Shown: positions 9,836-18,228, counted from the stretch's first letter. The stretch: 64,000 nucleotides of DNA from CAXBGS01 sp963975425 (GCA_963975425.1 CAXBGS010000004.1:1-64000); one strand, 5' to 3'. Numbers and translations: made by a program. The notes: a model not told the origin generated them from the letters alone.

Positions 9836-10838
9836 CGTTGCCCTTTCCAGTTTCACTGATCGCGGACGCGCCGCCTGCCGATTCACTGGTTTGCGCCGAT
9901 GCACTGGATTGCGGTACGCCACTGGATTGACCGGCCGCATCGAAGAATATTTTGTCCAACGAGTTCAACGCCGGCTCCAATTTTCGTATGGCGGTTTCGG
10001 TTTCCGCCGCCCACTTCCAAACCTGGGACACCTGGCTTTCATCGACGCCGCCAATCATCAGTGAACCGTCATCATCGATGGTCACGTCATGACCAAGACC
10101 GCGAGCGTGCTGGACCAGCTTGCTGCTGTCACCGTAGACCGCCACGTGAATTGTCGGCTCGACCGGACGACTGAGGTTTTCAAGCGAATCCTTGAGCCGA
10201 ACGGTTCCACGAACCAGCATCACGACTTCATCGCAAACGCTGCGGACATCCGGCAGAATATGAGTCGAGAGCATCACGGTTTTTCCATGGTCGCTAGCGA
10301 GTGTTTTGATCCGGCTTAGCATCGATTTCCGTTGATCGGGGTCCAAACCGGTGGTGGGTTCATCCAAGATCAACAACGGCGGATCGTGCACCAGCGCCTG
10401 AGCAAATTTCAATTTCTGACGCATGCCCGTGGAGTACGTTTCGACTTCGCGATAGCGTTCTTCACCGATATCGCAAAAATCCATGATCTCGTGAGCTCGG
10501 CGGAGCCCTTCGGTGCCAGGCAATCCCGAGAGCCTGGCCATGAAGGCAACCGATTCAATCCCAACCAAACCCGCGATATAGCAATCGTCCTCGGGCAAGT
10601 ATCCGACTTGGTCTCGGATGGCGCGAACGCCGTCGGGCCAATGGTGGCCGAGTACCATTCCGCCACCGTGTTGAACATGCACCAGTCCCAGCAACGCTTT
10701 GATCAGCGTACTCTTGCCGGATCCGTTGGGTCCCAGGACGCCCGTCACGCCCGTCCCGACGCGCAAATCGACATCCTTCAACGCGTGAATATCGCCGTAC
10801 TGCTTGCACACGCCGGTGATATCAAGAACGACACTCAA
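9822..10838 (-). CDS. ABC transporter ATP-binding protein, first gene of operon (338 aa, TTG start)
   Basis: An ABC ATPase with Walker A GPNGSGKS at residues 36-43, signature YSTGMRQK, Walker B LLILDEP and MLSTHILPD. The C-terminal part (about residues 225-338) is an extension rich in Ser/Ala at its end. The start is chosen at a TTG (10838): it has a near-perfect Shine-Dalgarno, ggggagg at 10847-10853, 8 nt upstream, and places the first beta-strand of the ABC fold directly after the start. An ATG at 10919 would add 27 residues of no family resemblance. It heads a four-gene operon of two ATPase-permease pairs. Confidence 0.88.
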   Translation of the reverse strand: MSVVLDITGVCKQYGDIHALKDVDLRVGTGVTGVLGPNGSGKSTLIKALLGLVHVQHGGGMVLGHHWPDGVRAIRDQVGYLPEDDCYIAGLVGIESVAFMARLSGLPGTEGLRRAHEIMDFCDIGEERYREVETYSTGMRQKLKFAQALVHDPPLLILDEPTTGLDPDQRKSMLSRIKTLASDHGKTVMLSTHILPDVRSVCDEVVMLVRGTVRLKDSLENLSRPVEPTIHVAVYGDSSKLVQHARGLGHDVTIDDDGSLMIGGVDESQVSQVWKWAAETETAIRKLEPALNSLDKIFFDAAGQSSGVPQSSASAQTSESAGGASAISETGKGNDARS

Positions 10839-10846
10839 ACCGCGGA

Positions 10847-10853
10847 CCTCCCC
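10847..10853 (-). promoter_or_regulatory. Shine-Dalgarno of the ABC operon's first gene
   Basis: On the minus strand the bases read ggggagg, 8 nt before the TTG at 10838. This strong site decides the TTG start over the ATG at 10919, and is notable because most genes in this window have weak or no Shine-Dalgarno. Confidence 0.7.
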
Positions 10854-11117
10854 ATCGATTCGTCCGTGAGCCGTTGGCGTTTGGTGATTCGGCAACCTTC
10901 CGTAAACCTGTGACGACAATCAGCGGGCGTTTGATGGCGGCGTCGGTTTCGATGTCGATGCATATTGATTGATAGGTGATGGAACAAGACTTTGTTCGGC
11001 GGATCACAGTGAATCTTCGTGCCAAATCTTTGTGCCGAATCTTCGCGCCGTGTCAAGAAATTCTATCGAAAACGGAGGTCACATGCCGCCGACAGCTTTT
11101 TTCGATAGACTGCCGAC

Positions 11118-11354
11118 ATGAACAAACGACTTACCAAAATCAGCAAGTACCTAAGCTTCGTCCTAAAACATCACCCGGAATCGATTGGAATGCAACCAGA
11201 CAATGAAGGCTGGATCGTGATCGAAGATTTGATCAAGAACGCCAATGCAAGTGGCAAATCGATTACCGACCCATTGGTGCGAGACGTGATTGCCAACAGC
11301 GAAGAAAAACGATTCGATCTGAGCGAGGACGGACTTCGCATTCGCGCGCTGTGA
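11118..11354 (+). pseudogene. kptA: N-terminal domain only of RNA 2'-phosphotransferase (Tpt1/KptA family), 78 aa
   Basis: The reading frame MNKRLTKISKYLSFVLKHHP ... KRFDLSEDGLRIRAL closely matches the N-terminal winged-helix-like domain of KptA/Tpt1, which removes the 2'-phosphate left at RNA splice or repair junctions using NAD+. The protein stops (TGA, 11352-11354) exactly where the family continues with QGHS and the catalytic ADP-ribosyltransferase-like domain of about 100 residues. Only 126 bp separate it from the next gene and none of its frames show the missing domain, so the catalytic half is absent. The fragment could be a decayed gene, or a stand-alone RNA-binding domain, because the remaining frame is clean and well conserved. 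Confidence 0.75.
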
Positions 11355-11480
11355 TGCCCCCGCAGTGACGTGATTCTCGCAAAAGTATCGCGGCACGAAT
11401 GGTCTTGTGCCTGCTGACATTCCAACCGCTGACATCCCAATCAACCGATCGCTTAACTTCGCCACCGACGAATCAAGACT

Positions 11481-12092
11481 GTGCCGCTGCAATCTATCGC
11501 TGTTCCCGAAACCATCCATGAAATCTTGCTGCCGCAGACCGAAGCGGACTTGATCGATGACGCGAACGATCGAATCGAAGCATTCATGCTTGCCGACCAA
11601 GAAGTGATCGAAAACTTCGTGACGTGTGATTTCCATCTTGTCGCGCAATCACTGCACTGGATCACCGAGAATCACTTGCTCGCCGGAAACCGATTCTGCG
11701 AACTGGGCAGTGGTTTCGGCGTCGTGACGATGCTGGCGGCCCAACTGCAAATGGAATCCGTTGGCATCGAGATCGAATCGGTGCTGGTCGAACAGTCCCA
11801 ATCATTGGCGGACGACCTCGGCGTCGCAGCTAATTTTTTTCGCGGCAGCTTTGTGCCGCGCGGCGCCGGTGTACTTGAACTGGGCTCGGAAATGAAGAAC
11901 GTCACCGTCGACGAAGATGACGTCTATGATGAAATCGGCTTGGGAATGGATGAGTTCGACTTGTTCTTTGCATTCCCCTGGCCCGGCGAACACACGTTCT
12001 TTGAAGCCGTGTTTAACGCCTGCGCCGCGGACGGTTCGCTGTTGCTTACCTATCGAGGTCGCGAAGGCATGAACCTGGTCCGCAAGATCTAA
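11481..12092 (+). CDS. Class I methyltransferase-like protein, paralogue A (203 aa, GTG start)
   Basis: Contains a nucleotide-binding motif I, NRFCELGSGFGVVTML (ELGSGFG at residues 74-80), followed by a VGIEIE acidic loop as in SAM-dependent methyltransferases, and a conserved FPWPGEHTFFEAVFN segment near the C-terminus. It aligns in register with the protein encoded at 22094-22708 (both have NRF at residues 70-72 and a PWPGE-F-EAVFN block), so the two are paralogues. It starts at GTG 11481; no in-frame ATG precedes the conserved part. It sits 126 bp behind the KptA fragment. The substrate is not evident. Confidence 0.75.
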   Translation: MPLQSIAVPETIHEILLPQTEADLIDDANDRIEAFMLADQEVIENFVTCDFHLVAQSLHWITENHLLAGNRFCELGSGFGVVTMLAAQLQMESVGIEIESVLVEQSQSLADDLGVAANFFRGSFVPRGAGVLELGSEMKNVTVDEDDVYDEIGLGMDEFDLFFAFPWPGEHTFFEAVFNACAADGSLLLTYRGREGMNLVRKI

Positions 12093-12130
12093 GAGCGAAC
12101 AAGCCAGAGCCATCGGCCACGCCGAGGCAT

Positions 12131-12186
12131 GGCCAGCACACGCAGGCCAGCACGCACGGGCCAGTACGCACGGGCCAGTACGCACG
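12131..12186. repeat. 14-bp tandem repeat, four copies
   Basis: Four head-to-tail units of ggccagYacgcacg, the first with two variant bases, fill the space after the methyltransferase-like gene and before the convergent YHYH gene. Decay increases towards the left copy. Confidence 0.9.
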
Positions 12187-12253
12187 GGCCCGCCAACGCC
12201 CAACAGCACTTCACGTCAGCGAAACTTGTGTCGTGAAAATGAACGACAGAGAA

Positions 12254-13807
12254 CTAACGACGACCGCGGCGCCGATTCATCATCTCAAGCTCGCCCCAAT
12301 AGCCGCCAATCAGGTGCGGAAACTGGCCCGGAGTGACGTGGTAATGCCAACCACGTTTCGCGTCCTTGTGAACGTTGAAATCGTTCAGCGGATTGTCAGT
12401 GCTGTCCTTGGCCAACAGGCCTTCGGATTCGTAGGGTCCGTAGACGGGAAAACCGTCGAACGCAAATCCGATGACGGGCGAGTGGGATTGCCCATCATCG
12501 CTCCAAGGCGATTTCACACACACCGGATATTTGTGGTAGTGATATTGGTAATTCGGACTGGGGTGCCCACAACATCGATCCAGTCGCCATGTCGCATCCG
12601 CTTCGAAGATATGATCGAAGGGGTTGAAGAAAATCACACCGTTATTCGCAACGCCGATCGCTCCCATCGGCAGTGCTTGGTTCTGGTTCTGACGATCCAT
12701 CGCGACGTGGTCCTCATCAACTTTGGGTTCCAGCGGGATGTACCACGTCGCGCGTTGTTCTTTGATGTACGCCGGGTTGCCGTCCAGGAAACGCCAAGCA
12801 TCCGGAAACTTTGCCGTCGGATGATTCGGCAAATTCTTCGAACGCATCACCAGGTGCTTGTCCGTCACATTGATCGTCAAACTATTGCTGACGTACTTGT
12901 CTTCGGTGACCTCGTTCCCATCAAAATCCAAATACCCCTGGCGTAGCCAGGACGTCATATTGTCGGCGAATGGCGTTTCCAAACGTTCACTGCGGTAAAT
13001 CAACCGATGTGAATTGGCTTCGTTGAAGACTTCCGGTGGCGACGTTTCGTCGCCGTAGGGATCGTAATACCATCGCCCACCCAGCGGGATCAGCGAAGCC
13101 AAACGAGCCGGATCGAGTGTCGCCGAACCCTCTGTCTGCGGAACGTAATCGTCCGGTGGCGGGATGCGAGTGACTTGCATTTGCCGGATCAGGAAATCGG
13201 TTCGCTTTTCGTCTCCCTTGCGTCCGGTGAACCCGACCGACACTCGCATCGTGTCAACTTCTGGGAACGGAGTGCGGAAATCGAGCGAATAATTCCGCCA
13301 AACCGCCAAGCCCAAATGCTTGTTCGTGCCATCGTCTTTTAAGTCAGTTCGCTCTCGCTGGATTTGTCCGAAAATCGATTGCTTGATCATGTCCAACGAG
13401 TTGCGACCGCCGTCTTTGAAGAACTCGACCTTGAGGTATAAGCCGTCACCCGCGACGTCGAAATTATCTTCTGCCATGCCGCGAACATCAAAGCGGAACC
13501 AGCGACCTTGATCGGGGTCGACATCATCGATGGTCGTCATCACGATGCCTTCGTTTCGCGCATCACCGCTGGTGTCAGTCGATCCGTGCAACCGGAAACC
13601 ACGTCCCGATAGTTCGACTCGCGGATCGCTGAGATCGCCATACGTCACATCGCCCAAGACGACGAAACCACTGGGAGTATTGTCGCGATCTGATTGCAGG
13701 TGCCCGTTATGAATCAGACGCAGCTGGGCCGAGGCGTCGCCGCACCAACAGACAGTCATCCACAGGGCAACAAACACAGCAATCAGGCGAACTCGGTTTT
13801 GGGTCAT
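12254..13807 (-). CDS. Secreted YHYH-domain protein (517 aa)
   Basis: The C-terminal half carries the YHYH signature (NYQYHYHKYPVCVK) and SPVIGFAFDGFPVYGP, ending with GWHYHVTPGQFPHLIGGYWG; these define the YHYH family (PF14240), extracellular proteins of unknown biochemical role. The N-terminal 200 residues form a beta-rich domain resembling a carbohydrate-binding or jelly-roll module. The start at 13807 (MTQNRVRLIAVFVALWMTVC) gives a good signal peptide ending near DASAQ; the frame open to 13888 is not used. Divergent from the EF-hand gene at 14061. Confidence 0.87.
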   Translation of the reverse strand: MTQNRVRLIAVFVALWMTVCWCGDASAQLRLIHNGHLQSDRDNTPSGFVVLGDVTYGDLSDPRVELSGRGFRLHGSTDTSGDARNEGIVMTTIDDVDPDQGRWFRFDVRGMAEDNFDVAGDGLYLKVEFFKDGGRNSLDMIKQSIFGQIQRERTDLKDDGTNKHLGLAVWRNYSLDFRTPFPEVDTMRVSVGFTGRKGDEKRTDFLIRQMQVTRIPPPDDYVPQTEGSATLDPARLASLIPLGGRWYYDPYGDETSPPEVFNEANSHRLIYRSERLETPFADNMTSWLRQGYLDFDGNEVTEDKYVSNSLTINVTDKHLVMRSKNLPNHPTAKFPDAWRFLDGNPAYIKEQRATWYIPLEPKVDEDHVAMDRQNQNQALPMGAIGVANNGVIFFNPFDHIFEADATWRLDRCCGHPSPNYQYHYHKYPVCVKSPWSDDGQSHSPVIGFAFDGFPVYGPYESEGLLAKDSTDNPLNDFNVHKDAKRGWHYHVTPGQFPHLIGGYWGELEMMNRRRGRR

Positions 13808-14060
13808 CGTTTGATTTGCAGCAAAGCGGTGGGGGACGATTACAAACAAAATTACGTGCAGGTGAAAAGGAACGGCGTCACGTCGCACGAATCCACTGTC
13901 CTTGTATCACCGCAGCCGGGCCAAAGTTGCTCGCAGAAAACGGATCTGAGCGTTTTTTCGCGAATCCGTGACTTCCGGCGGTAGATTCTCGGCAATACTG
14001 GCGTTAAACACCTTGGGATAACCTCAGGAAAAATCTGCTTTTCAATTCGGAGAGTCTGTC

Positions 14061-14840
14061 GTGACGGCACGTTTGCTGCTTCCTTTTGCCTGCTTTGCTT
14101 GTTTGATTTCAACCGGATACAGCCAGCCACCCGGTGGGCGACCGGGCGGTGCGGGAGGCAGAGGTCGAGCGGACGAAGCATTCGCGCGACGACTGATCAC
14201 GCTGGATGTCAATGAAGACGGCGGGCTGAGCATCAAGGAATTGCCCGAGCACATCGCCCAGCACTTTGCCGACAGCGATGCGAACAAAGACGGGCAATTG
14301 ACGGACAAAGAAATTGAACACTTGGCGAGTCACTTTAGCCGCGACCGCATGCAGGGAAGTGCGGCGGGATCGAATCCAACAGAAACCGTCGGCGGTGGCC
14401 GGCCAGAGGGTCCATCGTCCAGTCGAGCCGTCCCGGGGCGATCGACGGCAGACAGGTCCAGAACGGACGCCGCTGGGAATCCGAATTCTCGCGGCGATGG
14501 CCCCGGCGGCAATCGAGCTGGCGCTGGCGGCAATCGACCTGGCGCTGGCGGCAATGGACCTGGGCGGGGCGGACCACAACTCACCGCAAGCGACATCGTC
14601 GCCCGCGCGATGACGTTCGATCTCGACCAGGATGGCCAGTTAGATGAACACGAATTGCGGAAGTTTGCCGAAGACATGATCGCGCGGCGTGGCCCTGCAC
14701 GTGGCGGCCCTGCGCGTGGCGGCCCACCCGGTGGCGGCGCTGCGGACAGGAGAGGCCCTGGCGGAGGCGCCGGTCGATTTGGCGGCCCGACTCGCCCGCC
14801 CGGTGAAAATGGTGCCTCGCCACGCCCGGGCGGCAGGTGA
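14061..14840 (+). CDS. Secreted EF-hand protein, Gly/Pro-rich (259 aa, GTG start)
   Basis: A signal peptide (LLLPFACFACLISTGYSQ) precedes a low-complexity Gly/Arg-rich protein with at least three calcium-binding loops: DVNEDGGLSIKE (about residue 50), DANKDGQLTDKE (about 75) and DLDQDGQLDEHE (about 190). The GTG at 14061 is preceded by a ggagag Shine-Dalgarno. Between the loops is a 21-bp in-frame repeat that codes for GGNRPGA-like units (14508-14570). It is the first of a plus-strand set of exported proteins (propeller and DUF3500 downstream). Likely an extracellular calcium binder. Confidence 0.85.
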   Translation: MTARLLLPFACFACLISTGYSQPPGGRPGGAGGRGRADEAFARRLITLDVNEDGGLSIKELPEHIAQHFADSDANKDGQLTDKEIEHLASHFSRDRMQGSAAGSNPTETVGGGRPEGPSSSRAVPGRSTADRSRTDAAGNPNSRGDGPGGNRAGAGGNRPGAGGNGPGRGGPQLTASDIVARAMTFDLDQDGQLDEHELRKFAEDMIARRGPARGGPARGGPPGGGAADRRGPGGGAGRFGGPTRPPGENGASPRPGGR

Positions 14841-14906
14841 GCAGCGGCCGCGACATTCACTAAAATGCTTTGCATCCGAGAAACGATCACGCGCAGGTAT
14901 CGATTT

Positions 14907-16217
14907 ATGAAATTCACGATTCTTCTACTGATATCCACGGCCATCACCTCGTCGGCATGCTTTGCCGATAACTGGGCGCACTGGCGCGGCCCGACCGGAA
15001 ACGGCGTCGCGACCGAAGGCCAGCCGCCGACGATGTGGAGCGCGACTGAAAACGTGAAATGGAAAGTCGAGATTCCCGGCAAGGGCTCGGGCTCGCCAGT
15101 GGTTTGGAACGATCGCGTTTTTGTCGTCACCGCAGTCCCCACGACTGCGAACGGACAATCGGCCGCGAATCCGGCCGGCCCGAGGCAACGACGACGCGGA
15201 GCGGGCGGTGGAATCTCGGAACTCGCATTCAAGGTCCTCTGCTTTGACCGCGACACCGGTAGCCTGCTTTGGCAACAAACGTCAACCATCGCGACTCCTC
15301 ATCAAGCCACGCATGCGACCAATGGTTTTGCATCCGCCTCGCCATGCACCGACGGCGAACACGTTTATGCGCATTTCGGTTCCCGCGGTCTCTACTGCTA
15401 TACGCTCGATGGCCAGCTGAAATGGAAGCGTGACGACTTCGGCGCGATGAACACTCGCAATGATTTTGGCGAAGGCAGCTCACCCACGATCGCGGGCAAT
15501 CTGATCCTGGTGCCTTGGGATCATGAAGGGCCCTCGGCTCTTTACGCACTGAACAAATTGACTGGCGAGACAGTTTGGCGAACCGAACGCAATGACGAAC
15601 CGACTTGCTGGTCAACGCCGCTGGTGGTCGAACACAACGGCGCGAAACAAGTTGTCATGAACGGCCAGACGTGTGCACGCGGATACGACCTGGAAACCGG
15701 AAAAGAACTGTGGCGTTGCGGAGGCCAAACCGATCGCCCCGTCGCATCGGCCGTCGCGCAAGATGACTTGGTCATCGTGGGCAGCGGATTTCGAGGCTCG
15801 TTCATGGGCGCGTTTCGCATGAGTGGACGCGGCGACATCGAGGGAACCGATGCTGTTGCATGGACGCTTGATCGCGACACGCCGGACATCGCATCGCCGC
15901 TGCTGTCGGGCGGACGTGTCTATTTTCACAAAGGCAAGGCCGGCCAACTGACCTGTGTGGACGCCGCCACCGGAAAGGTTCACTACGCCGCCGTACGCGT
16001 CCCTGGTATCGACAGTACCTATGCGTCACCGATCGCTGCTGGCGGATACGTTTATCTGACCGGACGAAGCGGCAACACCGTCGTGATCCGCGACAGCGAT
16101 AACTTTGACGTCGTCGCAACAAACTCGGTCGGCGAAACCGTCGACGCGACTCCAGCGCCCGTCGACAATGAACTTTTCATCCGTGGCGAGCGGCACCTTT
16201 TCTGTATCACACATTAG
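14907..16217 (+). CDS. Secreted PQQ-like/BamB-like beta-propeller protein (436 aa)
   Basis: The start at 14907 gives the signal peptide MKFTILLLISTAITSSACFA; the earlier ATG at 14865 adds 14 non-conserved residues. The mature protein begins NWAHWRGPTGNGVA, the hallmark opening of planctomycete PQQ-like propellers, and contains blades such as LDGQLKWKRD, LNKLTGETVWRT and VDAATGKVHYAAVRV. Expected to be periplasmic or surface; no enzymatic residues can be assigned. Follows the EF-hand gene by 66 bp. Confidence 0.88.
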   Translation: MKFTILLLISTAITSSACFADNWAHWRGPTGNGVATEGQPPTMWSATENVKWKVEIPGKGSGSPVVWNDRVFVVTAVPTTANGQSAANPAGPRQRRRGAGGGISELAFKVLCFDRDTGSLLWQQTSTIATPHQATHATNGFASASPCTDGEHVYAHFGSRGLYCYTLDGQLKWKRDDFGAMNTRNDFGEGSSPTIAGNLILVPWDHEGPSALYALNKLTGETVWRTERNDEPTCWSTPLVVEHNGAKQVVMNGQTCARGYDLETGKELWRCGGQTDRPVASAVAQDDLVIVGSGFRGSFMGAFRMSGRGDIEGTDAVAWTLDRDTPDIASPLLSGGRVYFHKGKAGQLTCVDAATGKVHYAAVRVPGIDSTYASPIAAGGYVYLTGRSGNTVVIRDSDNFDVVATNSVGETVDATPAPVDNELFIRGERHLFCITH

Positions 16218-16241
16218 TTTTGCATTTGAGTTTTGCATTTG
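16216..16241. repeat. 13-bp direct duplication
   Basis: agttttgcatttg occurs twice head to tail, and the first copy includes the last two bases of the propeller stop codon. Confidence 0.9.
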
Positions 16242-16290
16242 CTGATCACCTTGCGTTTCCTGAATCGATTTTGATTTCGCCACATTGACC

Positions 16291-16316
16291 GGCGCGTCTG
16301 AGTGGCGCGTCTGAGT
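16291..16316. repeat. 13-bp direct duplication
   Basis: ggcgcgtctgagt occurs twice, followed by a partial third ggcg, in the space before the DUF3500 gene. Same unit length as the repeat at 1-65 but a different sequence. Confidence 0.9.
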
Positions 16317-16407
16317 GGCGCTGACTTTCAAGACTTCGTCGCCGGATGCATCGCCGACCAAGTGTCCTGGCCGCATCATCACCACACACATCAACACAGA
16401 GAAAAAA

Positions 16408-17589
16408 ATGCGTTTGAATCATCGCAGCAAAGCCTTACTGGGTCTCGCCGTGATCGCGGCCACGGTGACCGCTTACGCGCAGCGACGCGGTGGACCTCGC
16501 GGTGGTGATGATTCATCGCTGGCACAGCCCTATCGCGGAATCGTCGCCGGCGGTGAAATCGAAAAAGGCTTGTTCAAAATTGAGTCAACCGGTGTCAGCA
16601 CCCAACCGGTCGTGGACGCGGCCCAGGCGTTTTTGGACGGACTAACCGATCAGCAACGAAATCGCACGACGTTTCCGGTGGACGACTCGGAATGGCGAAA
16701 GTGGGACAACCGCCACTTCTACAAGCGGCAAGGCGTCGGCTTTGACGAGATGGACGAGCGACAGCGGGAACTCGCATTCGGTTTGATGCAGGCCAGCTTG
16801 AGCGCCAAGGGGCTAAAGCTGTCCAAAGACATCATGAAACTGAACCACACGCTAGCCGAACTTGCCAATAACTTTGATGAGTATGGCCAATGGCTTTACT
16901 GGATCACCGTCATGGGCGAACCATCGGCGACCGAACCGTGGGGATGGCAAATCGACGGACACCATCTGATCATCAACTACTTTGTGCTCGGCGATCAGGT
17001 CGTCATGTCGCCGGTCTTTGTCGGCAGCGAACCGGTGCACGCGACTAGCGGCAAGTTCAAAGGCACCATTGTGATGCAAAATGAACAAGACAAGGGACTC
17101 GCCCTGATCCAAACCTTTAGCCCCGAGCAACGAGAACAGGCAATCGTTGCATCGGTCAAAGACGGTAACAACGCGCTAACGCAGGCGTATCGCGACAACG
17201 TCGACCTCGACTATGCCGGAATTCCGGGATCGCAATTGAGTGACCCGCAAAAGGATCAGTTGCTGGGCGTGGTGGAAGCCTACGTCGGCAATATGAACCC
17301 GGGGCACGCAGCCGTTAAAATGGACGAGGTACGTGAACACATCGACCGCACGTTCTTTGCCTGGGTGGGTGAAACAAAAGCAGATAGCGTCTTTTACTAT
17401 CGCATTCACAGCCCCGTGATCCTGATCGAGTTTGATCATGAGCGACGTGTCGCGCCGTTTCGATCGTCCGAACCGACACGTGATCACATCCATGCGGTCG
17501 TTCGCACGCCAAACGGCAACGACTATGGCAAAGACCTGCTGAGACAGCATTATGAACTTCACCATCATCAAAAGACCGATGAAAATTAA
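16408..17589 (+). CDS. Secreted DUF3500 family protein (393 aa)
   Basis: Matches the DUF3500 family by features such as RTTFPVDDSEWRKWDNRHFY, the GFDEMDERQRELAFGLM segment and many conserved His/Glu residues in the C-terminal half (for example VILIEFDHE). Signal peptide in the first 24 residues (ALLGLAVIAATVTAYA). The start at 16408 directly follows a purine-rich gagaaaaaa and is preferred to the ATG at 16315, whose extra residues run through the tandem duplication. The biochemical role of DUF3500 is unknown. Confidence 0.85.
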   Translation: MRLNHRSKALLGLAVIAATVTAYAQRRGGPRGGDDSSLAQPYRGIVAGGEIEKGLFKIESTGVSTQPVVDAAQAFLDGLTDQQRNRTTFPVDDSEWRKWDNRHFYKRQGVGFDEMDERQRELAFGLMQASLSAKGLKLSKDIMKLNHTLAELANNFDEYGQWLYWITVMGEPSATEPWGWQIDGHHLIINYFVLGDQVVMSPVFVGSEPVHATSGKFKGTIVMQNEQDKGLALIQTFSPEQREQAIVASVKDGNNALTQAYRDNVDLDYAGIPGSQLSDPQKDQLLGVVEAYVGNMNPGHAAVKMDEVREHIDRTFFAWVGETKADSVFYYRIHSPVILIEFDHERRVAPFRSSEPTRDHIHAVVRTPNGNDYGKDLLRQHYELHHHQKTDEN

Positions 17590-17694
17590 CCTTTGGCACA
17601 CTGACATAGGTCGGTTTGGATGACGGGTTGCGTGACTCGATTCGAACGTCGCGATTTTTGCAAATGAACGCGAATTCCTAATCCTGGCCGACAT

Positions 17695-17844
17695 TCAAAC
17701 TGCCGATGCCAGCAGGACGCCGATACCAGCCAAGAGCAGGAAATCGAATCGGAGCAAGAACTTCTGCACGGCGGTGGTCCGGCAATTTCGATGGTGCCGG
17801 ACTTCAGAAAGCTCGGCGCAAAACGTGACTTCGGGTTGGCACAA
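17695..17844 (-). CDS. Possible tiny membrane peptide (49 aa from TTG, or 24 aa from GTG)
   Basis: The minus-strand frame has no ATG. From a TTG at 17844 it would give 49 residues ending in a strongly hydrophobic helix, FDFLLLAGIGVLLASAV, just before the TGA at 17695-17697; a GTG at 17769 would give only the helix-bearing 24 residues. Third codon positions are GC-rich, as in neighbouring genes. There is no convincing ribosome-binding site. It may be a real small membrane peptide, a remnant, or a chance frame. Confidence 0.25.
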   Translation of the reverse strand: MCQPEVTFCAELSEVRHHRNCRTTAVQKFLLRFDFLLLAGIGVLLASAV

Positions 17845-18015
17845 ATCTCTGGGGTGCGTTAGGCTGCGAGCTGCAATACGGCATATCTCAAGACAGGATT
17901 TCTATCCGTTGATGCCGAATCGGCTTCTATAGCCGGGTTTTCCCACGCAGATCGCTCCCCAAAAGTCGGGTGTTTTCGGCAAAGCAAGCTCGCCGAAGCC
18001 GATCCACCCACACTT

Positions 18016-18020
18016 AGGAG
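18016..18020 (+). promoter_or_regulatory. Shine-Dalgarno for an ATC start
   Basis: aggag lies 7 nt upstream of the ATC at 18028. It is a consensus site where most neighbours lack one, and supports initiation at ATC. Confidence 0.7.
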
Positions 18021-18027
18021 CAAAACC

Positions 18028-18207
18028 ATCGCAAAAAATCAAAATACGTTTGCAAAACGTCAACGAGAGATGGAAAAGCGGCTGAAAGCCGAGGAAAAGC
18101 GTGCACGGCGCCTTCATCGAAAAGAAAATCCGCCGGTAAACGCAGCCTCCGAAGAAGAAACTGAGTCGGAAGCGACCGAAATTGATGCGGAAGACCCGTC
18201 AATTTGA
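18028..18207 (+). CDS. Small basic coiled protein with apparent ATC start (59 aa)
   Basis: The frame reads (I/M)AKNQNTFAKRQREMEKRLKA..., then EEKRARRLHRKENPPV, and ends in an acidic tail with a TGA at 18205. I recall a widespread family of short hypothetical proteins that begins MAKNQNTFAKRQREMEKK, so the N-terminus appears complete if the ATC at 18028 is read as the start. There is no in-frame ATG, GTG or TTG upstream within 90 bases, and the first internal ATG is codon 15, inside the conserved part. A consensus aggag is correctly spaced. The protein is Lys/Arg/Glu-rich, probably helical and RNA- or nucleoid-associated, but its role is unknown. It lies 175 bp before the cold-shock gene on the same strand. 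Confidence 0.75.
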   Translation: MAKNQNTFAKRQREMEKRLKAEEKRARRLHRKENPPVNAASEEETESEATEIDAEDPSI

Positions 18208-18209
18208 TA

Positions 18210-18228
18210 TGATCCCCTCCGTGGATCA
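18210..18228 (+). promoter_or_regulatory. Hairpin at the head of the cold-shock leader
   Basis: tgatcc / ggatca form a 6-bp stem around the loop cctccgt, 2 nt after the small gene's stop. The loop contains ctcc, which could pair with the ggag of the cold-shock ribosome-binding site at 18372-18375; this pairing is only a possibility. Confidence 0.35.

Larger units (their letters stand above)
17590..18027. other. 438-bp stretch without a certain gene
   Basis: Lies between the DUF3500 gene and the ATC-start small gene. The only coding-like signal is a minus-strand frame open from 17901 down to a stop at 17695 (see next entry). The plus-strand end (17940-18027) is leader of the small basic protein gene. 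No terminator with a T-tract was seen after DUF3500. Confidence 0.5.

Noticed and set aside
11802..12209. 135-aa minus-strand frame
   Set aside because: Runs through the 14-bp tandem repeat and antisense to the methyltransferase-like gene; a repeat artefact.
12233..12946. 237-aa plus-strand frame
   Set aside because: Antisense to the YHYH gene, which has a clear family match.
17902..18117. 71-aa minus-strand frame
   Set aside because: Antisense to the small basic protein gene; no domain or signal pattern.
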